Shown: piece by piece, positions 48,646-56,505 of the stretch
How the letters are laid out: every line of letters starts with the position of its first letter
Position numbering within the stretch: position 1 is the stretch's first letter
Source: Acidimicrobiia bacterium
GTDB lineage: Bacteria > Actinomycetota > Acidimicrobiia > Acidimicrobiales > Poriferisodalaceae
Direction of reading: 5' to 3'
Length of the DNA: 62,046 bases
Assembly: GCA_022822525.1 (NCBI GenBank)
Contig: JAJEBN010000029.1
Location: 1 to 62,046, forward strand
Program-made: the position numbers and the translations under genes
Notes under the pieces: generated by a model
The model's database searches: none
What the model saw: only the letters and a program-made list of their open reading frames with translations
Told to the model about the DNA's origin: nothing

Positions 48646-50679
48646 ATGAGCGGCAGCAACGGCGCGGACTCGGGTGACGCGAGCGACGGGCGCGCAGCGG
48701 TCACGGTCGTGCTGCCTGACGGGCAGGCGCGTGAGCTGGCTGCGGGTGCCACCGGCGCCGATCTTGCGGCGTCGCTGGGGCGGCGGGCCAAGCGGGATGC
48801 GCTGGTCGCGGTTGCCGACGGCGAGCAGCTCGACCTGAACCGGCCCCTGCCCGACGGCGCATCGGTGTCGCTGGTGTTCCCGTCGTCGGACGAGGGGCTC
48901 GAAGTGCTGCGCCACTCGACTGCCCACGTGCTGGCCCAGGCGGTGCTGCGGCTGTACCCGGGCGCCACTTTCTCGATCGGGCCGCCGATCACCGACGGCT
49001 TCTACTACGACTTCGACTTGGGCCTCGACGAGGCCGGGCGGCCGCGCACGTTTTCCGATGAGGATCTCGAGGCCATCGAAGCCGAGATGCGGGCCATCGT
49101 GGACGCTCGCCAGCCGTTCATCCGCGCTGAGGTGGACCGCGCTGCTGCCGATGAGCTGTTCGCCGCGCACCCCTACAAGATCGAGATCCTCGACGGCGAG
49201 GCCGACGACCCCGCGTCGGGCCCCGAAGGCGGGGTGATCACCACCTATCGCAACACAGACGAGTTCGTCGACCTGTGCCGCGGCCCCCATGTGCCCGACA
49301 CCGGGCGGCTGGGTCACTTCAAGCTCATGCGCGTGGCGGGCGCGTACTGGCGCGGCGACGAGAACCGCCAGATGCTCCAGCGCATCTACGGCACCGCGTG
49401 GGGCTCAAAGGCCGAGCTGTCGGCACACCTGGAGCGGCTGGAGGAGGCCGCCAAGCGTGACCACCGCCGGCTCGTCACCGAGCTGGACCTGTTGAGCTTC
49501 CCCGCCGAGCTGGGCGGCGGGCTGGCCGTGTGGCACCCCAAGGGCGCGGTGATCCGCAAGATCATGGAGGACTACAGCCGTGACCGCCACGAGGCGGGCG
49601 GCTACGAGTTCGTGTACACCCCGCACCTGGCCAATGCCCGGCTGTTCGAGACCTCCGGCCACCTCGACTTCTACGCCGAGGGCATGTACCCGCCGATGGA
49701 GATGGACAACGGCGTCTACTACCCCAAGCCGATGAATTGCCCGATGCACTGCCTGATCTTCAGCCAGCGTCAGCGCTCGTACCGGGAGCTGCCGCTGCGG
49801 CTGTTCGAGCTGGGCACCGTGTACCGCTACGAGCGCTCAGGCACCTTGCACGGGCTGATGCGCATCCGAGGGTTCACCCAAGACGACAGTCACCTGTACG
49901 TGGCGCCCGAGCAGCTGCCCGATGAGATCGAACGACTGCTGGATTTCGTGCTGTCGGTGCTGAACGCGTTCGGCTTCGAGGACTTCGAGTTCAAGCTGTC
50001 CACGCAGGATCCCGACAAGTACGTGGGCGACGACGAGGGCTGGGAACGGGCGACGGCTGCGCTGCGGACAGCTTTGGACCGGCGCGGCCACGACTACATG
50101 GAAGCCGAGGGTGAGGCGGCGTTCTACGGGCCGAAGATTGACATTGACGTGACCGATGCGATCGGGCGCTCGTGGCAGCTTTCGACCATCCAGGTCGACT
50201 TCAACCTGCCCGAGCGGTTCAACCTGCGCTACACCGGCGCCGACGGCGAGGTGCACCGGCCGATCATGATCCACCGGGCGCTGTTCGGTTCGATCGAGCG
50301 GTTCTTCGGGGTGCTGGTGGAGCACTACGCGGGAGCGTTCCCGCCGTGGCTGGCACCGACCCAGGCGGTGGTGCTGGGCGTGAGGGCCGACCACGACGCG
50401 TTCGCCGAGTCGGTGGTGGCCCAGCTCGCCGAGGCGGGCTTCCGGGCCGAGACTGTGCCGGCGGATGATCCGCTGGGGGCGCGCATCCGGCGGGCCAAGC
50501 TGGACAAGGTGCCCTACGTGCTGGTGGTGGGCGACGACGACGTGGCCGCGGGCACGGTGGGCGTGAACCCTCGCGGCCAGAAGGTGCGCCGCGATGTGCC
50601 GCTCGCCGAGTTCATCGCACAACTGGCCGACGAAGTAGACAGCAAGGCCACCGATGTGGGTTCTGCCGAGCAGGGCTGA
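48646..50679 (+). CDS. thrS: threonine-tRNA ligase
   Basis: Class II synthetase of 677 residues. An extra Gly/Ala/Asp-rich segment precedes the TGS domain (from about residue 18). The editing domain carries HSTAHVLAQAV and the Cys-containing CRGPHVP. The catalytic core binds zinc through NCPMHC and a later His, and shows motif 2 (YRYERSGTLHGLMRIRGF) and motif 3 (RPIMIHRALFGSIERFFG). The anticodon-binding domain closes the protein. It charges tRNA-Thr and edits mischarged Ser. The ATG start has AGGAA about ten bases upstream. Confidence 0.98.
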   Translation: MSGSNGADSGDASDGRAAVTVVLPDGQARELAAGATGADLAASLGRRAKRDALVAVADGEQLDLNRPLPDGASVSLVFPSSDEGLEVLRHSTAHVLAQAVLRLYPGATFSIGPPITDGFYYDFDLGLDEAGRPRTFSDEDLEAIEAEMRAIVDARQPFIRAEVDRAAADELFAAHPYKIEILDGEADDPASGPEGGVITTYRNTDEFVDLCRGPHVPDTGRLGHFKLMRVAGAYWRGDENRQMLQRIYGTAWGSKAELSAHLERLEEAAKRDHRRLVTELDLLSFPAELGGGLAVWHPKGAVIRKIMEDYSRDRHEAGGYEFVYTPHLANARLFETSGHLDFYAEGMYPPMEMDNGVYYPKPMNCPMHCLIFSQRQRSYRELPLRLFELGTVYRYERSGTLHGLMRIRGFTQDDSHLYVAPEQLPDEIERLLDFVLSVLNAFGFEDFEFKLSTQDPDKYVGDDEGWERATAALRTALDRRGHDYMEAEGEAAFYGPKIDIDVTDAIGRSWQLSTIQVDFNLPERFNLRYTGADGEVHRPIMIHRALFGSIERFFGVLVEHYAGAFPPWLAPTQAVVLGVRADHDAFAESVVAQLAEAGFRAETVPADDPLGARIRRAKLDKVPYVLVVGDDDVAAGTVGVNPRGQKVRRDVPLAEFIAQLADEVDSKATDVGSAEQG

Positions 50680-50792
50680 GACAGCGTGCGCGGAGTCGCG
50701 ACAGTCGGAGGCATGCGGCCCGCAGTCCCCGTTGCCGGTGCAGAATTGCCGACGATGAGCTGCAGGCGCATGGCTCCAGCAATTGGCGTGAC

Positions 50793-51968
50793 GTGAAGGC
50801 GCTGGTCTTCGAGCGCAAGGAGCTGCGGTTCGCGGCCGCGATGGCGGCGGGCAAGCTCAAGCCGGGATCCGGTGCTGGGGTCGGTCCGCTCAAGCTGACC
50901 GAGATGGAGCCCCCGAACCTGCCCGGCGACGGCTGGCAGTACGTGCAGACGGCATTGTCGGGCATCTGCGGTTCCGACTTGGCGACCGTGGACGGGAAGG
51001 TGTCGCGCTACTTCGAACCGCTCGTGTCGTTCCCGTTCGTGCCTGGGCACGAGGTGGTCGGCCACACCGCCGACGGCACCCGGGTGGTGCTCGAGCCGGT
51101 GCTGGGCCACGAAGCGCACGGCTTCGCCCCGCCGTGGCCCGATGCTGCTCCCGCCGACGGCGACGACTACGGCCACCTGATCGGCGGCCAGATCGAGGCG
51201 GGTCTGCAGACCGGTTCGTGCGCATCCACCGGCGGCGGCTGGTCGGAGACGTTCGCTGCGCACGAATCCCAGCTGCATTCGCTGGGATCGCTGGGGCCCG
51301 AGGATCTGTCGGACGAGGCCGCCGTCATGATCGAGCCGACTGCGGCGGGCGTTCACGCGGCGCTGCGGTCGGGCGTGACCGAGGGCGGCACGGCGGCGGT
51401 GATCGGCGCCGGCACGATGGGCTTGGTTGCGGTGGCCGCGCTGCGCCAGCTCACCGGTGTCGCGGCAATCGTGGTGGGCGCCCGCTACAGCCACCAGCGC
51501 CGCCTGGCCCGAGAGCTGGGCGCCGACCTGGCGGTGTCGCCCGACGAACTGGGCCGAGCTGTGCGCCGGGCCGCCGGCACCCGGGTGATCGGCGAGACGC
51601 TGGGCTCGGGCACCCACGTGACGATCGACGCCGTGGCCTCGTCGCAGTCGCTGACCGACGCCATCGCCCTCACCCGACCCCGAGGCCGGGTGGTGGTGCT
51701 GGGCATGCCCGCCAACGTCGAGCTGAACCTGTCGGCCCTGTGGCACCGCGAGACCGAACTGGTGGGTGCCTACTGCTATGGCACCGAGCCGAGGCTCGAC
51801 GGCGGCCACACCTTCGAAGCAGCCATCAAGCTGGTACGAGACTGCAGCCTGGAGCGGTTGGTGTCCGAGCTGTACCCGCTGGAGGACTACCGCAGCGCCC
51901 TCGAACACGCCGCCAATGCCGGCTCCCGAGGCTCGGTCAAGATCGCCTTCGACCTCCGCGAGACCTAA
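50793..51968 (+). CDS. MDR-family dehydrogenase with degenerate structural-zinc lobe
   Basis: Medium-chain alcohol dehydrogenase-like protein of 391 residues. Catalytic-zinc ligands are present (ICGSDL, PGHEVVGH), as is the nucleotide motif VIGAGTMGLVAVAA. The loop that normally holds four structural-zinc cysteines instead reads EPVLGHEAHGFAPPWPDA and continues without them, so the structural zinc should be absent. The substrate is unknown. Start at GTG 50793. It follows thrS on the same strand after 113 non-coding bases. Confidence 0.88.
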   Translation: MKALVFERKELRFAAAMAAGKLKPGSGAGVGPLKLTEMEPPNLPGDGWQYVQTALSGICGSDLATVDGKVSRYFEPLVSFPFVPGHEVVGHTADGTRVVLEPVLGHEAHGFAPPWPDAAPADGDDYGHLIGGQIEAGLQTGSCASTGGGWSETFAAHESQLHSLGSLGPEDLSDEAAVMIEPTAAGVHAALRSGVTEGGTAAVIGAGTMGLVAVAALRQLTGVAAIVVGARYSHQRRLARELGADLAVSPDELGRAVRRAAGTRVIGETLGSGTHVTIDAVASSQSLTDAIALTRPRGRVVVLGMPANVELNLSALWHRETELVGAYCYGTEPRLDGGHTFEAAIKLVRDCSLERLVSELYPLEDYRSALEHAANAGSRGSVKIAFDLRET

Positions 51969-52072
51969 CTGCCCTCACTGAGCGGCCTGGAGCATGAGGC
52001 GCATTAATTCATAGGTGCTCGAGAGCGGAGCTGCATAGCATGACGCCCCGTGGCGAATAGGCACCCGCGCAC

Positions 52073-52456
52073 ATGATCGAGTTCGTTGTCGTTGGCACCC
52101 CGAGGGCCCATCGTGCGAACTCCCGACCGCTGTGGCAGGCCAAGGTGCAGGCGGCTGTTCCAGAACAGGACCAACTGCTCGACGGACCTCTATGTCTCCG
52201 AATTGACTTCTTCTTCAGCGAGGCGACAGACCTCGACACCGACAACATCATCAAGCCGATCCAAGACGCACTCGAAGATCTCGTATACGAAGATGACAAG
52301 ACCATCGTCGATGTCTGCGCCCGGAAGGTCGACCGGGTGAATCCGCCGCCGGTCATCGGCGCACCAGTGACTCTTGCTCGGGCGCTCAGTTCGACGACTG
52401 GCGACTTCGTATATGTCCGGGTCGCCGAGGCCCGCCCTGAGGTGACATTCTCATGA
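52073..52456 (+). CDS. RusA-family Holliday-junction resolvase-like protein
   Basis: Protein of 127 residues of the RusA fold. The acidic active-site pattern is conserved (ATDLDTDNIIKPIQDALEDL, then YEDDKTIVDV), matching the D-x-D-N and D-D positions of E. coli RusA that bind metal at junctions. RusA proteins are usually carried by phages or islands. Here it is the first gene of a two-gene unit: its TGA overlaps the ATG of the next gene (ATGA). The ATG at 52073 has no clear ribosome site, so leaderless expression is possible. Confidence 0.82.
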   Translation: MIEFVVVGTPRAHRANSRPLWQAKVQAAVPEQDQLLDGPLCLRIDFFFSEATDLDTDNIIKPIQDALEDLVYEDDKTIVDVCARKVDRVNPPPVIGAPVTLARALSSTTGDFVYVRVAEARPEVTFS

Positions 52457-53316
52457 CGGTGAGGGCTGCTGAACACATGGCACTCATGAGTGCACGCGCA
52501 CGGTACGAAGCGGATGGCTACGACGTCAGCCTCAACGAGCGCTTGCCGGAGCCGTTCGAGTCATTCATTGCGGATGCGGTTGCTCGCAGGGATGACGAGT
52601 TCGTGGTTGTCGAAGTAAAGGCGACCCCCATGAGCGACGATGCCAGTCGCCGGCTCGAACGACTCAAGAAGACCTTTGCTGACGACTGCGGGTGGCGACT
52701 CGACGTAGTCACCTACAAACGTGAGGGGCCGCCGCCTGAGCCGGACCTCGCACTGGTGAGTCGCCGGGCGCGCGAGGCGCAGGAACTGGCCCCCGTGTCC
52801 CCTGATGCGGCCTGCTTGGTGCTGTGGTCAGCGATCGAGGGTGCCCTGCTTTGGGAAGCTCACCAACGAATGATCGCTCCGGAGCGCCCGTTGCCACCAC
52901 GCAGTCTGGTTCAGCAACTCACGATCGATGGTGTGCTCAGCGACAACCAAGCGGCTGAACTCAAGGACTTTGCAAGCCGGAGAGACGCGATCGCACACGG
53001 AATGTGCGCCGATGCTCCCACTCCGGAGAAGTTCGATTGGCTGGGCCGATTTGCACTTGCCCTCGCGGAGGGCCGCCACGCGGACTTACACGACATGATT
53101 GTCTGGTTCAGAGACAACTACGCCTCGCCCGAGGAAGTTGGCGTCCCGTTCGTCAGCGACCTCGGCGACTATCTCTGGGTCGAAGGCAACGGCCCCCATG
53201 ACGCGGAAGAGGTACTGCGCGATCAATTTGAGGACGCCCTCGACGCAGACATCGATGAAGCTGTCAGGATCATCCAAGACGACGGCTTCGAATGGGCCCG
53301 CCGCGACAATGGGTGA
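52453..53316 (+). CDS. PD-(D/E)XK nuclease fused to HEPN domain
   Basis: Protein of 287 residues with two nuclease-like parts. Residues 1-90 show a restriction-endonuclease-like core: hydrophobic strand and EVK triad in EFVVVEVKATPM (Glu54-Val-Lys56), with Asp41 upstream and a following helix. Residues 110-210 are helical and contain a HEPN-type motif, SRRDAIAHGM (Arg177-x4-His182), as in RNases of toxin and defence systems. About 55 acidic C-terminal residues remain unassigned. I recognise no named family with certainty; it resembles REase/HEPN fusions from defence islands. Translation is coupled to the RusA-like gene, so they should act together on nucleic acid. Confidence 0.7.
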   Translation: MTVRAAEHMALMSARARYEADGYDVSLNERLPEPFESFIADAVARRDDEFVVVEVKATPMSDDASRRLERLKKTFADDCGWRLDVVTYKREGPPPEPDLALVSRRAREAQELAPVSPDAACLVLWSAIEGALLWEAHQRMIAPERPLPPRSLVQQLTIDGVLSDNQAAELKDFASRRDAIAHGMCADAPTPEKFDWLGRFALALAEGRHADLHDMIVWFRDNYASPEEVGVPFVSDLGDYLWVEGNGPHDAEEVLRDQFEDALDADIDEAVRIIQDDGFEWARRDNG

Positions 53317-53350
53317 TGTCTCTATCTGTAGGGCATCTGGGGATGGCAAC

Positions 53351-53492
53351 GTGCCTGGGTCGACCATTGCTTCGAAGGGCCAAACGACGTTGCCTCGCCG
53401 GGTTCGGAGGCAATCGTCGAGACAGCCACCTCGGCGTGATCGCCGTGGACACCAACGTGCTCGTTCGCAGTCACGTCTACGACGGCTCATAG
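53351..53492 (+). pseudogene. remnant of AbrB antitoxin and PIN toxin pair
   Basis: A GTG-initiated frame encodes STIASKGQTTLPRRVR, the typical N-terminus of an AbrB-type antitoxin. The frame is then lost; in another frame EAIVETATSA ends at a TGA whose GTGA overlaps the start of VIAVDTNVLVRSHVYDGS, the first 18 residues of a PIN toxin, which stops at 53492. The antitoxin middle and almost all of the toxin are deleted. The preserved 4-base overlap shows the original operon structure. Confidence 0.75.
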
Positions 53493-53593
53493 TGCACTGC
53501 CGCTAGGCCGCGTCGAGCATTCCGATCTGGGTGTGGGCTCAGCGTTCACCTCGGAGACAGGGTTCGTTTACCCGTGGATGGCAGGCTGTCCCG

Positions 53594-54268
53594 GTGCCTC
53601 AGTTGCGCCAGACCACCGCGAGCCGCCTGACCTCGGAATTCGTGGGGACCGGGTTCCTGCTGCTCAGCGTGGTCGGCTCGGGGATCATGGCCGAGCGGCT
53701 CAGCCCCAACGATGTCGGCCTGCAGCTGCTCGAGAACTCGATCGCGACGGCGGGTGCGCTGACGTGCCTGATCCTGCTGTTCGGGTCGACGTCGGGGGCA
53801 CACTTCAACCCCGCGGTGACGCTGTGGGCGCGCCTCGCCGGCGACCTCGACAACCGCATGGCCGCGCTGTATGTGGTGGTGCAGGTTGCGGGCGGGATCC
53901 TGGGCGTCATGGCCGCCAACGTGATCTTCGAGCTCGATGCGGTGGTCTGGTCGACCAAGGACCGGATCAGCGGGGCCGCCTTCCTGTCGGAGATCATCGC
54001 CACGTTCGGGCTGGTGATCGTCATCATCGGCGTGGTGCGCTCGGGCAAGACCCAGTTCGTGGCCTTTGCCGTGGCCGCCTACATCGGCGGGGCGTACTTC
54101 TTCACCTCGTCCACCAGCTTCGCCAACCCGGCGGTGACCGTCGCTCGCACGTTCTCCGACACATTCGCCGGCATCGCCCCCGCCAGCGCGCCGCTGTTCA
54201 TCGTGGCGCAGTTCATCGGAGCGCTCTGCGCCGTCGCCGTCGCCCGGGTGACGCACCCGTCCCGCTGA
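53594..54268 (+). CDS. aquaporin / MIP family channel
   Basis: Channel of 224 residues with six helices and both NPA boxes (GAHFNPAVTLW and SFANPAVTVAR). The first loop is longer than usual, with an extra segment between helices 1 and 2. Members conduct water, glycerol or metalloids; the selectivity residues cannot be assigned reliably here. The GTG at 53594 gives the best N-terminus (PQLRQTTASRLTSEFVGTG). It follows the toxin remnant and converges on hemB. Confidence 0.9.
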   Translation: MPQLRQTTASRLTSEFVGTGFLLLSVVGSGIMAERLSPNDVGLQLLENSIATAGALTCLILLFGSTSGAHFNPAVTLWARLAGDLDNRMAALYVVVQVAGGILGVMAANVIFELDAVVWSTKDRISGAAFLSEIIATFGLVIVIIGVVRSGKTQFVAFAVAAYIGGAYFFTSSTSFANPAVTVARTFSDTFAGIAPASAPLFIVAQFIGALCAVAVARVTHPSR

Positions 54269-54291
54269 CCCGGCCGCGCCTCGGGCCGCCG

Positions 54292-55272
54292 CTACTGCAG
54301 GGTTTCGGCGAACTCTCTGGCGAGGTAGGTGAGGGTCAGGTCGGCGCCGGCCCGCTTGATGGCCGTGAGGTGCTCGACCGCCGTGGCCGCCCCGTCGATC
54401 CAGCCGTTCGCGGCGGCCGCCTTGAGCATGGCGTACTCGCCCGACACGTGGTAGGCCGCCAGCGGCAGGTCGAATCGGGCCCGGGCCGCAGCGATCACAT
54501 CGAGATACGCCAGCGCCGGCTTCACCATGATGATGTCGGCGCCCTCGGCGATGTCGAGCTCAATCTCGGCCATGGCCTCACGGGCGTTGGCGGGATCCTG
54601 CTGGTAGCCCTTGCGGTCGCCGCCGCCGGCGATGGTCACATCCACGGCGTCGCGGAACGGCCCGTACTCGGCCGAGGCGTACTTCGCCGAGTAGGCCATG
54701 ATCGGCACGTGCTCGTAGCCGTTGCGGTCGAGCACTTGGCGGATCGCTGCGACCTGGCCGTCCATCATCCCCGAGGGTCCCACCATGTCGGCACCGGCCT
54801 CAGCCTGAGCCAGCGCCACCCGCTGGTACAGCTCGAGCGTTGCGTCGTTGTCGACGTGGCCGTCGTCGGTCACCACGCCGCAGTGGCCGTGGTCGGTGTA
54901 CTCGTCGACGCACAGGTCGGCGATGATCGCCAGCTCCGAGCCGTGGTCGTCACGCAGGTTGCGCAGCGCCACCTGCACGACGCCGTCGGGGTTCCAGGCC
55001 TCTGAGCCCACCGGGTCCTTGCGGGCCGGCAGGCCGAACAGGATCACCCCGCTGATGCCGAGGTTGGCCAGCTCGTTGACTTCCTTGCGCAGCGATTCTT
55101 GGCTGTGCTGCATGATGCCGGGCAGCGAGACGATCGGCTGCGGCTCGTCGACGTCCTCACGCACGAACAGCGGCGCAATGAGGTCGCTGGGTGTGACGGT
55201 TGTCTCCGCAACGAGCCGGCGCAGCGCCGGGGTGCGGCGCAACCGACGAAGGCGGCGAGCCGGAAAGGTCAC
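54292..55272 (-). CDS. hemB: delta-aminolevulinic acid dehydratase
   Basis: Porphobilinogen synthase of 326 residues for haem and tetrapyrrole synthesis. The two active-site lysines are present: Lys197 (MAYSAKYASAEYGPF) and Lys251 (IIMVKPALAYLD), the latter forming the Schiff base. The metal loop reads ADLCVDEYTDHGHCG: Cys121 and Cys131 are retained, but the middle zinc cysteine is Asp123, a mixed zinc/magnesium-type site. Start at GTG 55272. The small coiled-coil gene ends only nine bases upstream, so the two are likely co-transcribed. Confidence 0.96.
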   Translation of the reverse strand: MTFPARRLRRLRRTPALRRLVAETTVTPSDLIAPLFVREDVDEPQPIVSLPGIMQHSQESLRKEVNELANLGISGVILFGLPARKDPVGSEAWNPDGVVQVALRNLRDDHGSELAIIADLCVDEYTDHGHCGVVTDDGHVDNDATLELYQRVALAQAEAGADMVGPSGMMDGQVAAIRQVLDRNGYEHVPIMAYSAKYASAEYGPFRDAVDVTIAGGGDRKGYQQDPANAREAMAEIELDIAEGADIIMVKPALAYLDVIAAARARFDLPLAAYHVSGEYAMLKAAAANGWIDGAATAVEHLTAIKRAGADLTLTYLAREFAETLQ

Positions 55273-55281
55273 CCCGTCATG

Positions 55282-55575
55282 CTATTGCGCTGCTGCGCCA
55301 GAAGAACCGCCCGACGGCGGTGCAAACGCCGGCTGCTGCGCGGCGGAGGGCGAGGGTGTCTCCATGCCCAGCTTCATCTTGACCAGCGCCATATCCACCA
55401 CCAACTGCGTGAGCATTTGCTCGAAGCGATCCATGCGCTGCTCGAAGCGATCCATGCGGTGTTCGAGTCGGTCAACGCGCCGGCCCAGTGAGCGGCAGCA
55501 CATGAGGCTGGCCGTGAGGTTGAAGCTGAACAGCGTCACCACTGCAGCAAGAATGACAAATGAGTTCGCGTCCAT
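55282..55575 (-). CDS. small membrane-anchored coiled-coil protein
   Basis: Protein of 97 residues. An N-terminal helix (FVILAAVVTLFSFNLTASLM) is followed by a coiled coil with heptads (VDRLEHRMDRFEQRMDRFEQ), then a Pro/Ser/Ala-rich tail. The coil is encoded by a 21-bp direct repeat. GGGAAG five bases before ATG 55575 supports the start. No known family. Position just before hemB suggests co-expression, although no functional link is evident. Confidence 0.7.
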   Translation of the reverse strand: MDANSFVILAAVVTLFSFNLTASLMCCRSLGRRVDRLEHRMDRFEQRMDRFEQMLTQLVVDMALVKMKLGMETPSPSAAQQPAFAPPSGGSSGAAAQ

Positions 55576-55818
55576 CGGACTTCCCTTTGGAACGGTAACA
55601 GGCGGGTATGCCGCCCTGTGAGTCCGGCGAACTGCCAGCGATACGGGTCTGCGCAGCGATGCGCTGCGGCGCACCGTAGCGACCGCCGCCGGGCCGCTGC
55701 CACTGAATTTCGCCCCCGTCGTGCGTCTTCGAGACTGACTTGACCCGGGCCGCTCGCAGCGACCCACCCGCAGGGCGATGGCGTGACATGGGGTGGCGAG
55801 CGGCATAGCTTCGCTGGC
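55576..55818. other. divergent promoter gap
   Basis: This region separates the coiled-coil gene (minus) from the SCP2-like gene (plus). A TAGCTT box lies about seven bases before the plus-strand GTG at 55819. No coding frame is convincing. Confidence 0.4.
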
Positions 55819-56499
55819 GTGGAGATCGGGTCTGAGGGCTGGTGCGTGGCGATGTCCGAGGTGCTGGCCGACGTGGAGCTGCCCGGGGTGCGGGCCACGG
55901 TGGAGCAGCGGATCGGCGACGGCAACGGGGGGCCGGCGGTGGCCTACCGGCTGGTGATCGACGGCGGTCGGGCCCACCTCGAGCCGGTGCCCGCCGATAC
56001 CGAGCCGGCACGCAGCGAGCCCGGCGAGCATCGGGACATCGCCGAGCGAGCAAGCAGGGGCGGTGGCCAAGGGAGTGGCGATGCCGGCCAGGCCGGCGAC
56101 AGCGAGGCATTGGGCATCGGTGATCACGGCGGCCCGAGCCTGGGCATCGGCGATGACGGCGGGGTGGTGGTGATGAGCCAGTCCCGGGAGACGGCGGAAG
56201 CCGTGCGGCGGGGTGAGCTGGGGGCGCTGGCTGCCTTGCAGGCAGGGCTCATCACGGTGAGCGGCGACGTGCGAGTGCTGATCGCGGCCTCCGAGGCACT
56301 GGCGCTCGTGAACACGGCGCTGGGCCAGGCGCTCGCCGCTGAGGGCAGCAACGCTTCTGACGGCGGGGCTGACTGCACCGACGACAGGTCGGACAGCGGC
56401 GGGATTGAGGACGCTGACGGGTCGGCTGGCGGCGGCGGGCCAGACGGCCCTGGCGACGCAGGTGGGACGAGCGAGCCTGACGGGCGCGGCGGGGGCTGA
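55819..56499 (+). CDS. SCP2-like protein with disordered insert
   Basis: Protein of 226 residues. Two separated parts resemble an SCP2/sterol-carrier fold: GVRATVEQRIGDGNGGPAVA with the strand YRLVIDGGRAHLEPVPAD, and TAEAVRRGELGALAALQAGL followed by ITVSGDVRVLIAAS. Between them lie about 70 residues rich in Gly, Asp, Glu and Ser, and a similar tail ends the protein. SCP2 domains bind lipids or coenzyme A esters. The GTG at 55819 is chosen because a -10-like box precedes it; GTG 55783 and ATG 55852 are alternatives. The Fpg gene follows six bases later. Confidence 0.6.
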   Translation: MEIGSEGWCVAMSEVLADVELPGVRATVEQRIGDGNGGPAVAYRLVIDGGRAHLEPVPADTEPARSEPGEHRDIAERASRGGGQGSGDAGQAGDSEALGIGDHGGPSLGIGDDGGVVVMSQSRETAEAVRRGELGALAALQAGLITVSGDVRVLIAASEALALVNTALGQALAAEGSNASDGGADCTDDRSDSGGIEDADGSAGGGGPDGPGDAGGTSEPDGRGGG

Positions 56500-56505
56500 C
56501 GGTTC

